64,000 bases of DNA, taken from positions 1-64,000 of the forward strand of contig CAVWKS010000011.1 in NCBI GenBank assembly GCA_963755635.1, written 5' to 3'. Origin of the DNA: AC-32 sp963755635 (lineage in GTDB: Bacteria > Actinomycetota > Thermoleophilia > Gaiellales > Gaiellaceae). Made by a program: the position numbers and the translations under genes. Every line of letters begins with the position of its first letter. Position 1 is the stretch's first letter. Under the pieces are notes generated by a model. It saw nothing but the letters and a program-made list of their open reading frames with translations, had not been told where the DNA came from and did not search any database. Positions 9,233 to 16,601 of the stretch are shown here, in pieces.

Positions 9233-9755
9233 GCAGCCGCACCTCCGTCGCGCCCTCAGGCGCGGTCGCGAGCGCAAGCGCACGGCGCACGAGCGCGTAG
9301 ACCGGCAGCGTCAGGAGCAGGTTCAGCAGCACCTTCGCCGGCAGCGCGTCGAGCAGCGCCACTCGCGCCGAGACAGGATCGCCGAGCATGTAGTGCAGGA
9401 AGAGCGCGCCGAACTGGACGAGCACCGTGGCCACCGCGACCGAGACGTACGGCGCGTGCCCGCGGTCGCGTCCGGTCGTCTCGCCGTAGCGGCCGATCCA
9501 GTAGCCCGCGATCGTCAGCAAGAGCGACGTGACGCCCAGCGTCCCGAGGTTGGCCGTGTCCACGATCAGGCCGGCGGCGAAGCCGGCGCTCGCGCCGTAG
9601 ACCGAGCCGCGCAGGAGCGCGATCGCCATCAGCGTCAGCAGCACGACGTCGGGCGTGCCGCCCAGGATCTGCGCCGACGAGAACAAGGTCACCTGCAGGA
9701 TCGCGGCGACGAAGATGAGGACGCCGACCTTCGCTGGCTCGACCAGGACCCGCAT
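9225..9755 (-). CDS. mreD: Rod shape-determining protein MreD
   Basis: This 176-aa integral membrane protein has five to six helices. It fits MreD, a component of the elongasome that links MreB and MreC to RodA/PBP2. Visible features are TPDVVLLTLMAIALLRG and FAAGLIVDTANLGTLGVTSLL; the D-x-x-x-x-x-LG pattern after the third helix is typical of the family. Position between mreC and PBP2 supports the call. It starts 3 bp after the mreC stop. Confidence 0.88.
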   Translation of the reverse strand: MRVLVEPAKVGVLIFVAAILQVTLFSSAQILGGTPDVVLLTLMAIALLRGSVYGASAGFAAGLIVDTANLGTLGVTSLLLTIAGYWIGRYGETTGRDRGHAPYVSVAVATVLVQFGALFLHYMLGDPVSARVALLDALPAKVLLNLLLTLPVYALVRRALALATAPEGATEVRLLG

Positions 9756-9758
9756 CGA

Positions 9759-10692
9759 TTAGTGCCTCTTCTTGGGGACGAGCACGAGCACGTTCTGGAG
9801 CGAGCTGAAGTCGACCCGCGGATGGAGCTGCACGTTCCAGTAGAGGTCGAGGTCGTTCTGGGAGGCGCCGCTGACGGTCCCGATCTGGATCCCACGTGGG
9901 TACAGCGAGCTCAGCGGCGGATCGCGCCACCCCTGCGTGATGATCAGGTCGTCGGGACCGATCGACTGCGACTTCGAGACTCGGTCGAGGATGAGCGTGC
10001 CACGAGCCTGTCCCGCGCCGACGATGCCGGTCGCGCGCGTCCTCAGGTCGACGGCGGAGACCTTGATCTTCGGATCGGTCAGCAGCGTCACCTGCGCTGA
10101 GTGGCTCGCGACGTGCGTGACGATCCCGATCAGGCCGTCCGCGTTGACGACCGGGTCTTCGAGGCGGATCCCCGAGGTCGAGCCGGCCGCGATCAGGACC
10201 TGCTGCTGGAAATCGCTCGGCGCGCGGCTGATGATGCCGGTCGCGACGTAGTTGTAGTCGCGCGGGAACTCGCGGGAACCGACGAAGCTCGAGCTGGCTC
10301 TTGAGGTCGGCGTTCTCCTGGGCCGCGGTCTTGTTCTGGATCGCGAGCTGGCTGTACTTGTCGACCTCGGCGCGCAGGCGCGCGTTCTCGGACTTCGCGT
10401 GCACGAGCCCCGCGAACCAGTTGTAGCCGTCGCGAAACGGCGCCGCGACGCGCTGGGCGCCGACCTCGAACGGCCGCAGGACGGCCGCGCCGGTGCTCTG
10501 GACGCCGTGCAGCCCGCCGCCCGACGACTCGCGGAAGTAGATCGTGATCAACACGATCGAGAGCAGGACGAGCGCTCCCGCCACAATCCGCCGCCGGACG
10601 GCGGTGGCACTGCGGGAAGACAACCCGGCGGGCCTGGAGCGAGGAACGGGGGACCCCAAGACCGCAAGACGTGCATCGCGGTTCCTTGGCAC
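9759..10692 (-). CDS. mreC: Rod shape-determining protein MreC (frame change at 10261-10300)
   Basis: MreC is a bitopic protein whose periplasmic beta domains activate PBP2. A GTG start at 10692 gives a cytoplasmic basic tail, one membrane helix (RIVAGALVLLSIVLITIYF) and a coiled coil (ENARLRAEVDKYSQ...ENADLKSQLE). The frame then changes. The beta part continues with FPRDYNYVATGI, LITQGWRDPPLSSLYPRGIQIGTV and DFSSLQNVLVLVP. The exact indel base cannot be fixed by eye. The corrected length is about 310 aa. Confidence 0.88.
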
Positions 10693-10732
10693 GAGAACGC
10701 CCTAGTGTAGAGGCGGAACCGGCGGGCTGCTT

Positions 10733-11788
10733 CTAGTTGTAGGGCCGGTGGTTGTTTCTCTTGCGAGCGTTCTGGCTGCGGTGGATCGCCTCGAACTCCT
10801 CGAGGCTTCGGCCCGAGCCGACCGCGACGCAGGTGAGCGGGCTCTCGGCGAGATGAACGGGCATTTGCGTCTCGTGGCGCAGGCGCTCGTCGAGGCCGTT
10901 CAGCAGAGCGCCGCCGCCGGCGAGAACGATTCCGCGGTCCATGATGTCCGCTGCGAGCTCGGGCGGAGTCTTGTCGAGCGTCGACTTGATCGCCTCGATG
11001 ATCTGGCCGACGGGCCCGTCGAGCGCGCGGCGGATCTCCTCGGAGCTGAGGATCACCGTCTTCGGCAGCCCGGTGAGCATGTCGCGGCCGCGCACCTCGG
11101 CCTGCACCTCTTCCTTCAGGTCGAACGCGGAGCCGACCTCGAGCTTGATCTCCTCGGCCGTCTGCTGGCCGATCAGGAGCTTGTACTCGGCCTTGATGTG
11201 GCTGATGATCGCCTCGTCCATCTCGTCGCCGCCGACGCGCAGGCTCTGGCTGACGACGATCCCGCCGAGCGAGATGACCGCGACCTCGGTGGTGCCGCCG
11301 CCGATGTCGACGATCATGTTCCCGGTCGGCTCGGCGACGGGAAGCCCGGCGCCGATCGCGGCTGCCATCGGCTCCTCGATCAGGTAGGCCTGCCGCGCGC
11401 CGGCGCTGAGCGTCGCCTCCTCGACCGCGCGCTTCTCGACGCCGGTCACGCCGGACGGGACGCAGACGACCACGCGCGGGTGGGCGAAGCGGTGCTGGTG
11501 CACCTTCTGGATGAAGTGCCGGAGCATCTGCTCGGTGACGTCGAAGTCGGCGATCACGCCGTCCTTCAGCGGCCGGATCGCGGAGATCGTCCCCGGCGTG
11601 CGGCCGAGCATCCGCTTGGCCTCGACACCGACGGCGTGCACCTCACCGGAGCGCTGGTCGATCGCGACCACGCTCGGCTCGGAGAGCACGATCCCGCGCC
11701 CGCGTACGTACACGAGCGTGTTGGCTGTGCCAAGGTCGACGGCCATGTCGCGACCGCCGAACCCGTTGAAGTAACCCCGGAGACCCAT
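10733..11788 (-). CDS. mreB: Rod shape-determining protein MreB (bacterial actin)
   Basis: MreB polymerises under the membrane and directs the elongation machinery. The 351-aa protein has phosphate loop 1 MAVDLGTANTLVYV, phosphate loop 2 NMIVDIGGGTTEVAV, and the adenosine motif GIVLAGGGALLNGLD. Length and order are normal for the family and there is no frame change. It is followed, 40 bp downstream, by mreC on the same strand. Confidence 0.97.
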   Translation of the reverse strand: MGLRGYFNGFGGRDMAVDLGTANTLVYVRGRGIVLSEPSVVAIDQRSGEVHAVGVEAKRMLGRTPGTISAIRPLKDGVIADFDVTEQMLRHFIQKVHQHRFAHPRVVVCVPSGVTGVEKRAVEEATLSAGARQAYLIEEPMAAAIGAGLPVAEPTGNMIVDIGGGTTEVAVISLGGIVVSQSLRVGGDEMDEAIISHIKAEYKLLIGQQTAEEIKLEVGSAFDLKEEVQAEVRGRDMLTGLPKTVILSSEEIRRALDGPVGQIIEAIKSTLDKTPPELAADIMDRGIVLAGGGALLNGLDERLRHETQMPVHLAESPLTCVAVGSGRSLEEFEAIHRSQNARKRNNHRPYN

Positions 11789-11802
11789 CGGCCCGCACGA
11801 GT

Positions 11803-12423
11803 CTAGCGGCGTGCGGCTTTTTCGACCGACTTGCGGGACTTTTCGACCTCGGCACGGACGAAGCAGCCGGCCAGGTGGTCGTTCACCACGCCGACAGCCT
11901 GCATCGTCGAGTAGACGGTGGTCGGGCCGACGAAGGCGAAGCCGCGGCGCTTCAGCTCCTTGGCGAGCTCCTTCGACTCGGGCGTGAACGAGGCCATGTC
12001 CGCGTAACTCCTGGGGGCGCGCCCGGTGGGACGGCGGAAGCTCCAGACGAGCTCCGGCAGAGGGGTGTCGTCACGCATCGTCACGGTCGCCTCGGCGTTG
12101 CGGACGATCGCCTCGATCTTCCGCCGGTTCCGGATCACGCGCGCGTCGCCGAGCAGCCGCTTCAGGTCACGTGCGCCGAAGCCGGCGACGACGTCGGGGT
12201 CGAACTGGGCGAACGCGTCGCGGATCCCGTCACGCTTGCGCAGGATCAGCGCCCACGAGAGGCCGCTCTGCAGGCACTCGAGGCAGAGCTTCTCGTAGAG
12301 CCCGCGCTCGTCGAGCACCGGGAGCCCCCACTCCGTGTCGTGATAGCGGCGGTACAGCTCGTCGCCGGCGCCCCAGCGGCAGCGGCGCTTTCCGTCCGGG
12401 CCGATGACGACGTCGCCCGCCAC
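11803..12423 (-). CDS. tag: DNA-3-methyladenine glycosylase I
   Basis: Tag removes 3-methyladenine from alkylated DNA. The 206-aa protein matches the family from RRCRWGAGDELYRRYHDTEWG onward. It has LYEKLCLECLQSGLSWALIL (helix-hairpin-helix fold and catalytic Glu) and a C-terminal FVGPTTVYSTMQAVGVVNDH. The residues that normally bind a structural zinc (N-terminal Cys, C-terminal His/Cys) are present as RRCRW and DHLAGCF. It ends 14 bp before mreB on the same strand but is functionally separate. Confidence 0.93.
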   Translation of the reverse strand: MAGDVVIGPDGKRRCRWGAGDELYRRYHDTEWGLPVLDERGLYEKLCLECLQSGLSWALILRKRDGIRDAFAQFDPDVVAGFGARDLKRLLGDARVIRNRRKIEAIVRNAEATVTMRDDTPLPELVWSFRRPTGRAPRSYADMASFTPESKELAKELKRRGFAFVGPTTVYSTMQAVGVVNDHLAGCFVRAEVEKSRKSVEKAARR

Positions 12424-12451
12424 TCCTACGCCGGCACCGGTCCCGAAGGGC

Positions 12452-12478
12452 CACGTCCGGGGTCTGGCCCCGGACGTG
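12452..12478. repeat. REP palindrome, left copy
   Basis: This is a perfect 11-bp stem, CACGTCCGGGG / CCCCGGACGTG, around the loop TCTGG. It lies 11 bp before the RAYT start. The same core, in the same orientation, recurs at 13134-13158 at the 3' end of the RAYT gene. REP palindromes are the substrates of RAYT proteins, so this copy is probably one boundary of a REP-RAYT unit. Confidence 0.85.
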
Positions 12479-12488
12479 TCGCAGGACA

Positions 12489-13169
12489 GTGCCGAAAATG
12501 CGCCGCATGTCTCCCGACTGCGCCTTCCTTCCGACGGGCAGAAATACCCTCGTCAGCGTGCCGAGACTGCCTCGTCCGCAGATAGCCGGCGGCATTTACC
12601 ACCTCGGGACACGGGGGGTTCGCCGCACGACCATCTATCCGAATCCCGGCGACTACGAGCTGTTCGGACTGCTCTTCGGGCGCGTCGTCAAACGCTTCGA
12701 CTGGCGCTGCCACACGTTCTGCTTGATGCCGAACCACTACCACCTGCTTGTAGAGACACCAGCGCCGAATCTGTCTGCAGGAATGCAGCGATTGAACGGC
12801 CTCTATGCGCAGTGGTTCAACGATCTCTACAGCTACAGCGGTCATGTGTTCGAGGGCAGGTTCTACTCCCGGGTGGTCGAGAGCAACTACTACCTCTACA
12901 GGCTCGCGCGCTACATCGTCCTGAACCCCGTGCGCGCAGGTCTCTGCGAGAAGCCCTCAGATTGGCGATGGAGCAGCTACCGCGCGCTCGCTGGAGAGGC
13001 GCCCGCGGCGAGCTTCCTGACGACTGATTGGCTCCTCCGGCAGTTCGGGCCCAACGCGAAGCGGGCGCACGAGTCCTTTCGGGCGTTTGTGCGCGAGGCC
13101 CCTCCACATGAGCGCAGCCGAGTCCCGGCGGACATGTCCGGGGTCTGGCCCCGGACGTGGCCGCTCTAG
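12489..13169 (+). mobile_element. REP-associated tyrosine transposase (RAYT, Y1_Tnp/IS200-like)
   Basis: This 226-aa single-strand DNA endonuclease domain protein belongs to the HUH family. The HUH motif is in CLMPNHYHLLVET. The block LNGLYAQWFNDLYSYSGHVFEGRF holds the candidate catalytic Tyr. NPVRAGLCEKPSDWRWSSYRA is a typical C-terminal RAYT motif. The gene starts just after one REP hairpin, and its last codons are written in the second hairpin. Translation may start at GTG near 12558, since family similarity begins at RLPRPQIAGGIYH. RAYTs are domesticated transposases that spread REP sequences. Confidence 0.9.
13134..13158. repeat. REP palindrome, right copy
   Basis: The core GTCCGGGG-TCTGG-CCCCGGAC at 13136-13156 is identical to the left copy at 12452-12478 and has the same loop orientation. 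The outer base pair differs by one position (CATG against CACG). It overlaps the last codons of the RAYT ORF, so the repeat encodes the C-terminal SGVWPRTW residues. Confidence 0.85.
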
Positions 13170-13186
13170 ACACGCCCAGACTCGGC

Positions 13187-13756
13187 TCAGCCGAACCCGT
13201 AGACGCCCGGGAAGCGCTCTGCCAGCAGGCGGACGAGCAGGGCGGCCGGCAGGCCGACCACGTTCCAGAAGTCGCCTTCGATCCGCTCGACCAGCGACGC
13301 GCCGAGCCCCTGGATCGCGTACGCGCCGGCGCGCCCCTCCCACTCGCCGCTCGCGATGTAGTGCGCGAGGTCCCGTGCGTCCAGCCGCCGGAACGTGACC
13401 CGCGTGACCTCCTGGTGCACCTCTTCCCAGGCCGGCGTCAGCAGCGCAAGGCCGGAGACGACCTCGTGTGTCTTCCCGCCGAGGCTCTCCAGCATCTCCT
13501 CGGCTTCTTCGGCGTTCTCGGCCTTGCCGTAGACCCGTCCGCCGCAGATCACCTCGGTGTCGCAGCCGAGCACGGGCCGCTCGTCGTGGACGCCGACCGA
13601 GCGCGCCTTACCGAGCGCGTGCGCGACCGGGTCGCCCTCGGTCTCCTCGTAGCTCGGCACGACGACGTCGAACGGGATCCGCAGCAGCTCGAGGATCTGC
13701 CGCCGCCGCGGCGACGTCGAGGCGAGGATCAGCGGCGCTGCAGGCGGAGCCGCCAA
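13187..13756 (-). CDS. maf: Maf family nucleoside-triphosphate pyrophosphatase
   Basis: Maf hydrolyses non-canonical or modified nucleoside triphosphates and has been linked to septum control. It has the N-terminal P-loop-like LILASTSPRRRQILELL, LGCDTEVICGGRVYGK with the catalytic Asp, and GRAGAYAIQGLGASLVERIEGDFWNVVGLP near the end. The start is uncertain. A TTG at 13756 inside the methyltransferase gene or a CTG nearer the motif are both possible. Translation is probably coupled to the overlapping methyltransferase. Confidence 0.88.
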   Translation of the reverse strand: MAAPPAAPLILASTSPRRRQILELLRIPFDVVVPSYEETEGDPVAHALGKARSVGVHDERPVLGCDTEVICGGRVYGKAENAEEAEEMLESLGGKTHEVVSGLALLTPAWEEVHQEVTRVTFRRLDARDLAHYIASGEWEGRAGAYAIQGLGASLVERIEGDFWNVVGLPAALLVRLLAERFPGVYGFG

Positions 13757-14511
13757 ATCTCCTCGCCGGGCCACTGCTTCGCCCACTCGGCCGGCGGGTC
13801 GTCGTAGTACTCGTGGTCGGTCGCGTCGTCCGGCGCGTACAGCTCGCGGAAGTCGAGCAGCTGGAAGCCGTTCGTCCGCAGAATCTGGAACATCTCGGCA
13901 GTCGGCGGGTGGAACTCCACGCCGGCGGAGTCCTGCTCGGTCTCCTCCCAGTCGAGCCGGTACATGCCCTTTTGCGGGCGGAGGAGCCGGTCGGTCGACT
14001 TCCCCTCGTCGGGCGCGCAAAGGATCCGCAACGTCGAGCCCCGCAGGAAGACGAGCTCGCCGCCGGGCCGGAGCAGCCGCGCCGCCTCGGCGATCCAGAG
14101 CGCCGGGTCGCACCAGATCGACGCGCCGTACTCCGAGAACGCCAGGTCGAACGACTCGTCCGGCAGCGGCACGTCCTCCGCGTTCGCCTCGATCAGCTCG
14201 AGGCCGAGCCCGAACTCCTCGTCCATCCGCCTCGCCGTCTCGAGCTGCGCCGGGGTCACGTCGACCCCGACGACCCGCCGAGCTCCGGCGCGCTTGAGCC
14301 AGGCGCCGAAGTACGCAGTCCCGCAACCGAGCTCGATCACGTCCTTGCCGGTGAGCTCAGGGAGGATCCCGACCTCGCGCTCGGGCGTCGACCATTGCCC
14401 CCAGGTGATCTCGTCCTGTGCCCAGGCACTGTGCGCCGAGCGATCCGTGTATTCCGCGTTCGAGCGGGTCCAGCCCTCGCGGTTGAGCGCGACGTAGTCC
14501 TTCTCAGCCAC
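13729..14511 (-). CDS. Class I SAM-dependent methyltransferase
   Basis: This is a 260-aa Methyltransf_11-type enzyme. Motif I is DVIELGCGTAYFGAWL, motif II region VVGVDVTPAQLETA, then ANAEDVPLPDESFDLAFS and LLRPGGELVFLRGS. The N-terminus (ALNREGWTRSNAEYTD) resembles small-molecule methyltransferases of the UbiE/Cfa-like type. The substrate cannot be inferred. The GTG start at 14511 overlaps the ndk stop by 8 bp, and its own stop overlaps maf. Confidence 0.85.
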   Translation of the reverse strand: MAEKDYVALNREGWTRSNAEYTDRSAHSAWAQDEITWGQWSTPEREVGILPELTGKDVIELGCGTAYFGAWLKRAGARRVVGVDVTPAQLETARRMDEEFGLGLELIEANAEDVPLPDESFDLAFSEYGASIWCDPALWIAEAARLLRPGGELVFLRGSTLRILCAPDEGKSTDRLLRPQKGMYRLDWEETEQDSAGVEFHPPTAEMFQILRTNGFQLLDFRELYAPDDATDHEYYDDPPAEWAKQWPGEEIWRLRLQRR

Positions 14512-14911
14512 CGAACCAGAGCTCGAGCTCGCGCTTTGCCGACTCCGGCGAGTCCGATCCGTGCACGAGGTTGTCCGGCATCGCGAGCGCGAGGTCGCCG
14601 CGGATCGACCCGGGCGTCGCCTCGGCCGGGTTCGTTGCTCCGATCGTCGAGCGCGCCGTCGCGATCGCGCCTTCGCCCTCCAGCGCGAGCGCGAGCGTCG
14701 GCCCCGACGTGATGAACGAGACCAGCTCGCCGAAGAACGGTTTCTCCGCATGCTCCGCGTAGTGCCGCTCCGCCAGCTCGCGGTCGACCTCCACGAGCCG
14801 CGCGTCACGCACGGCGAGCCCGCGCCGCTCGAAGCGCGCCAGGATCTCGCCGGCGAGCCCGCGGGCCATCGCATCCGGCTTGACCAGGATCAGGGTTCGC
14901 TCGAGCGCCAA
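14504..14911 (-). CDS. ndk: Nucleoside diphosphate kinase
   Basis: This enzyme balances NTP and dNTP pools through a phospho-His intermediate. The 135-aa protein has RTLILVKPDAMARGL at the start, the GATNPAEATPGSIRGD loop, and the active-site segment NLVHGSDSPESAKRE containing the phosphorylated His. The length is normal. It is followed by the methyltransferase with an 8-bp overlap. Confidence 0.97.
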   Translation of the reverse strand: MALERTLILVKPDAMARGLAGEILARFERRGLAVRDARLVEVDRELAERHYAEHAEKPFFGELVSFITSGPTLALALEGEGAIATARSTIGATNPAEATPGSIRGDLALAMPDNLVHGSDSPESAKRELELWFGG

Positions 14912-14923
14912 GGCGCCCGGAGT

Positions 14924-15448
14924 CTACGAGCGCTCGCGCCTGGGCGGGGCGAGCGTCGGCTGGTCGAGCTCGACCGCCGACGGCTGCACCGGGGTCTCGC
15001 AGTACGGGCAGATCTGCCAGAGCGCCTCGAGCGGCGCCTTGCAGTTGCTGCACGACTGCCGCAGCCGCGTCGTGCAGACCGGGCAGATCAGAAAGGCCGG
15101 GTCGACATCCGCGCGGCACACCGGGCAGTGCAGGTCGCGCCGCGCGAGCCGCTCTTCCATCGCCTTGATCTCGAGCTCGCGCTCACGCACGTCCTCGAGG
15201 TACTCCGGCGGCCGGAAGAGCATGTAGATCAACGCGCCGATGAACGGCGGAAAGAGCCCGATCACCGTCGCCATCGCGACGAGCCACGGATCGTCGATCC
15301 GGCGCCGGGCGTCCTTGTAGACCCAGAAAGCGATCGCGAGCCAGAAGACGCCGACGAAAAGGACCGTCAGGTTCCGGATCACAGTCCAGGTGCTGTGACT
15401 GAAGAAGTTGAAGATTCCGTTGTCGGCTGCGATCACAAACGCCCTCAC
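14924..15448 (-). CDS. Membrane-anchored zinc-ribbon protein
   Basis: This 174-aa protein is of unknown function. It has two hydrophobic segments, at about residues 25-45 (VIRNLTVLFVGVFWLAIAF) and 55-78 (PWLVAMATVIGLFPPFIGAL). A charged helix and three CPxC/CxxC-type zinc-binding pairs follow (CPVC, CPVC, CSNC, CPYC). Double zinc-ribbon membrane proteins like this are common in actinobacteria, and their role is not known. It overlaps the start of the 37-aa ORF's end by 4 bp (15445-15448). Confidence 0.75.
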   Translation of the reverse strand: MRAFVIAADNGIFNFFSHSTWTVIRNLTVLFVGVFWLAIAFWVYKDARRRIDDPWLVAMATVIGLFPPFIGALIYMLFRPPEYLEDVRERELEIKAMEERLARRDLHCPVCRADVDPAFLICPVCTTRLRQSCSNCKAPLEALWQICPYCETPVQPSAVELDQPTLAPPRRERS

Positions 15449-15558
15449 AGGAGGAGCTTCCCCAGGAGATAGCCGGCGGCAAACGCGAGGCCGACGATCG
15501 TCAGGACGACGAGGCCGGCGACGGCGAAGACGCTCAGTTTCTCGCCGAGTTTTCCCAT
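15445..15558 (-). CDS. 37-aa single-pass membrane peptide
   Basis: This is an ATG-initiated 37-residue ORF: a short basic/polar N-terminus (MGKLGEKLSVFA), then one hydrophobic helix (GLVVLTIVGLAFAAGYLLG) and a KLLL end. Its start overlaps the folC stop region by 25 bp, and its end overlaps the zinc-ribbon membrane protein by 4 bp. That tight packing between two real genes supports translation. No family is recognised. Confidence 0.6.
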   Translation of the reverse strand: MGKLGEKLSVFAVAGLVVLTIVGLAFAAGYLLGKLLL

Positions 15559-16601
15559 GGTATGCGCTCGGAGCGGACGGAGAGGTCCGCTAGGAGATAG
15601 AGCGAGCCGGTGACGAGAACGGCGCCGTCGTCGCCCGCCAGCTCGCGGGCGCGCTCGAGCGCCTGCTCGGGGTCGGCGACGGCCTCGACCGTGTCGAAGA
15701 AGCCCGCGCCGATGCGGGCGATCTCTGCGGCCGGCAGGGCGCGGGCGCTGCGGGACGCCGTGGCCACGAGCGAGCGCCCGGCTCCGGCCAGCAGGCGCAG
15801 CATCGTGACCGCGTCCTTGTCGGCCAGGATCGACGCGACCACGACGTAGTCGTTCCGTGGCAGCCGCCCGAGCAGCCACTCGATTCCCGCAGGGTTGTGG
15901 GCGCCTGCGAACACGTCCTCGCCGACGAGGTCGAAGCGGCCCGGGAGCGGGCTCTCGACGTCGCCTTCGAGCTTGTGGCCCAGGAAGGCTTCGGCAGCCG
16001 CCCGCCCCACGTCGTCGGCGTGGATGCCTCCCCACTCCGGTTCGCCGGTTACGAGGATGGCTCCGGGCGACACTACGGCGAGCTTTTCGGCCGCAATCTG
16101 CTCGCGCGTCTCGCCGAGGACGTCCGTGTGGTCGAGCGCGACGTTGGTCAGGACGACGATCCGCGCGTCGAGGACGTTCGTCGCGTCGAGCCGCCCGCCG
16201 AGGCCCGCCTCGACCACGGCAACGTCGACGCCCGCTGCCGCGAACTCGGTCAGTGCGGCCGCGGTCAGCACCTCGAACTGCGTCGCCCCGAGCCGCTCGG
16301 CCGGCTCCCGCACGCGGGCGAGGGCCCCTTCGAGGTCCGCGTCCTCGCCGTCCACCTGGATCCGCTCGCTCCAGCCGGCGACGTGCGGCGAGGTGTACGC
16401 GCCGGTGCTCAGGCCTTCGCGCGCGAGAAAGGCGGCAGCGCGGCGGGTGGCGGTCGACTTGCCGTTCGTGCCGACGACGTGGATCGCCGGGTAGGCGCGC
16501 TGCGGCTCGCCGAGCTCGGTCAACAGCGCGTGCATCCGCCCCAGCCCGAACTCCTCGGGCCAGGGGGACAGCGACGCGAGCCACTCAACGTGAGAGGGCA
16601 T
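15534..16601 (-). CDS. folC: Folylpolyglutamate / dihydrofolate synthase, FolC (Mur ligase family)
   Basis: This enzyme adds glutamate to folates with ATP, and probably also makes dihydrofolate. The 355-aa protein has the P-loop VVGTNGKSTATR, TSPHVAGWSERIQVDG (omega loop), VVEAGLGGRLDATN, LTNVALDHTDVLG and AHNPAGIEWL. It is slightly shorter than the usual 400-430 aa. The ATG at 16601 (MPSHVEWLASL) overlaps the end of valS by 17 bp, and there is no frame change. Confidence 0.9.
   Translation of the reverse strand: MPSHVEWLASLSPWPEEFGLGRMHALLTELGEPQRAYPAIHVVGTNGKSTATRRAAAFLAREGLSTGAYTSPHVAGWSERIQVDGEDADLEGALARVREPAERLGATQFEVLTAAALTEFAAAGVDVAVVEAGLGGRLDATNVLDARIVVLTNVALDHTDVLGETREQIAAEKLAVVSPGAILVTGEPEWGGIHADDVGRAAAEAFLGHKLEGDVESPLPGRFDLVGEDVFAGAHNPAGIEWLLGRLPRNDYVVVASILADKDAVTMLRLLAGAGRSLVATASRSARALPAAEIARIGAGFFDTVEAVADPEQALERARELAGDDGAVLVTGSLYLLADLSVRSERIPWENSARN

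Noticed and set aside
5915..9283. A single 1,122-codon minus-strand protein
   Set aside because: It is a chance join of the N-terminal frame of PBP2 and the N-terminal frame of rodA, created by single-base frame changes in both genes.
13187..14326. A 379-codon Maf protein with a long N-terminal extension
   Set aside because: The first half is an off-frame reading of the methyltransferase gene; Maf similarity begins at LILASTSPRR.
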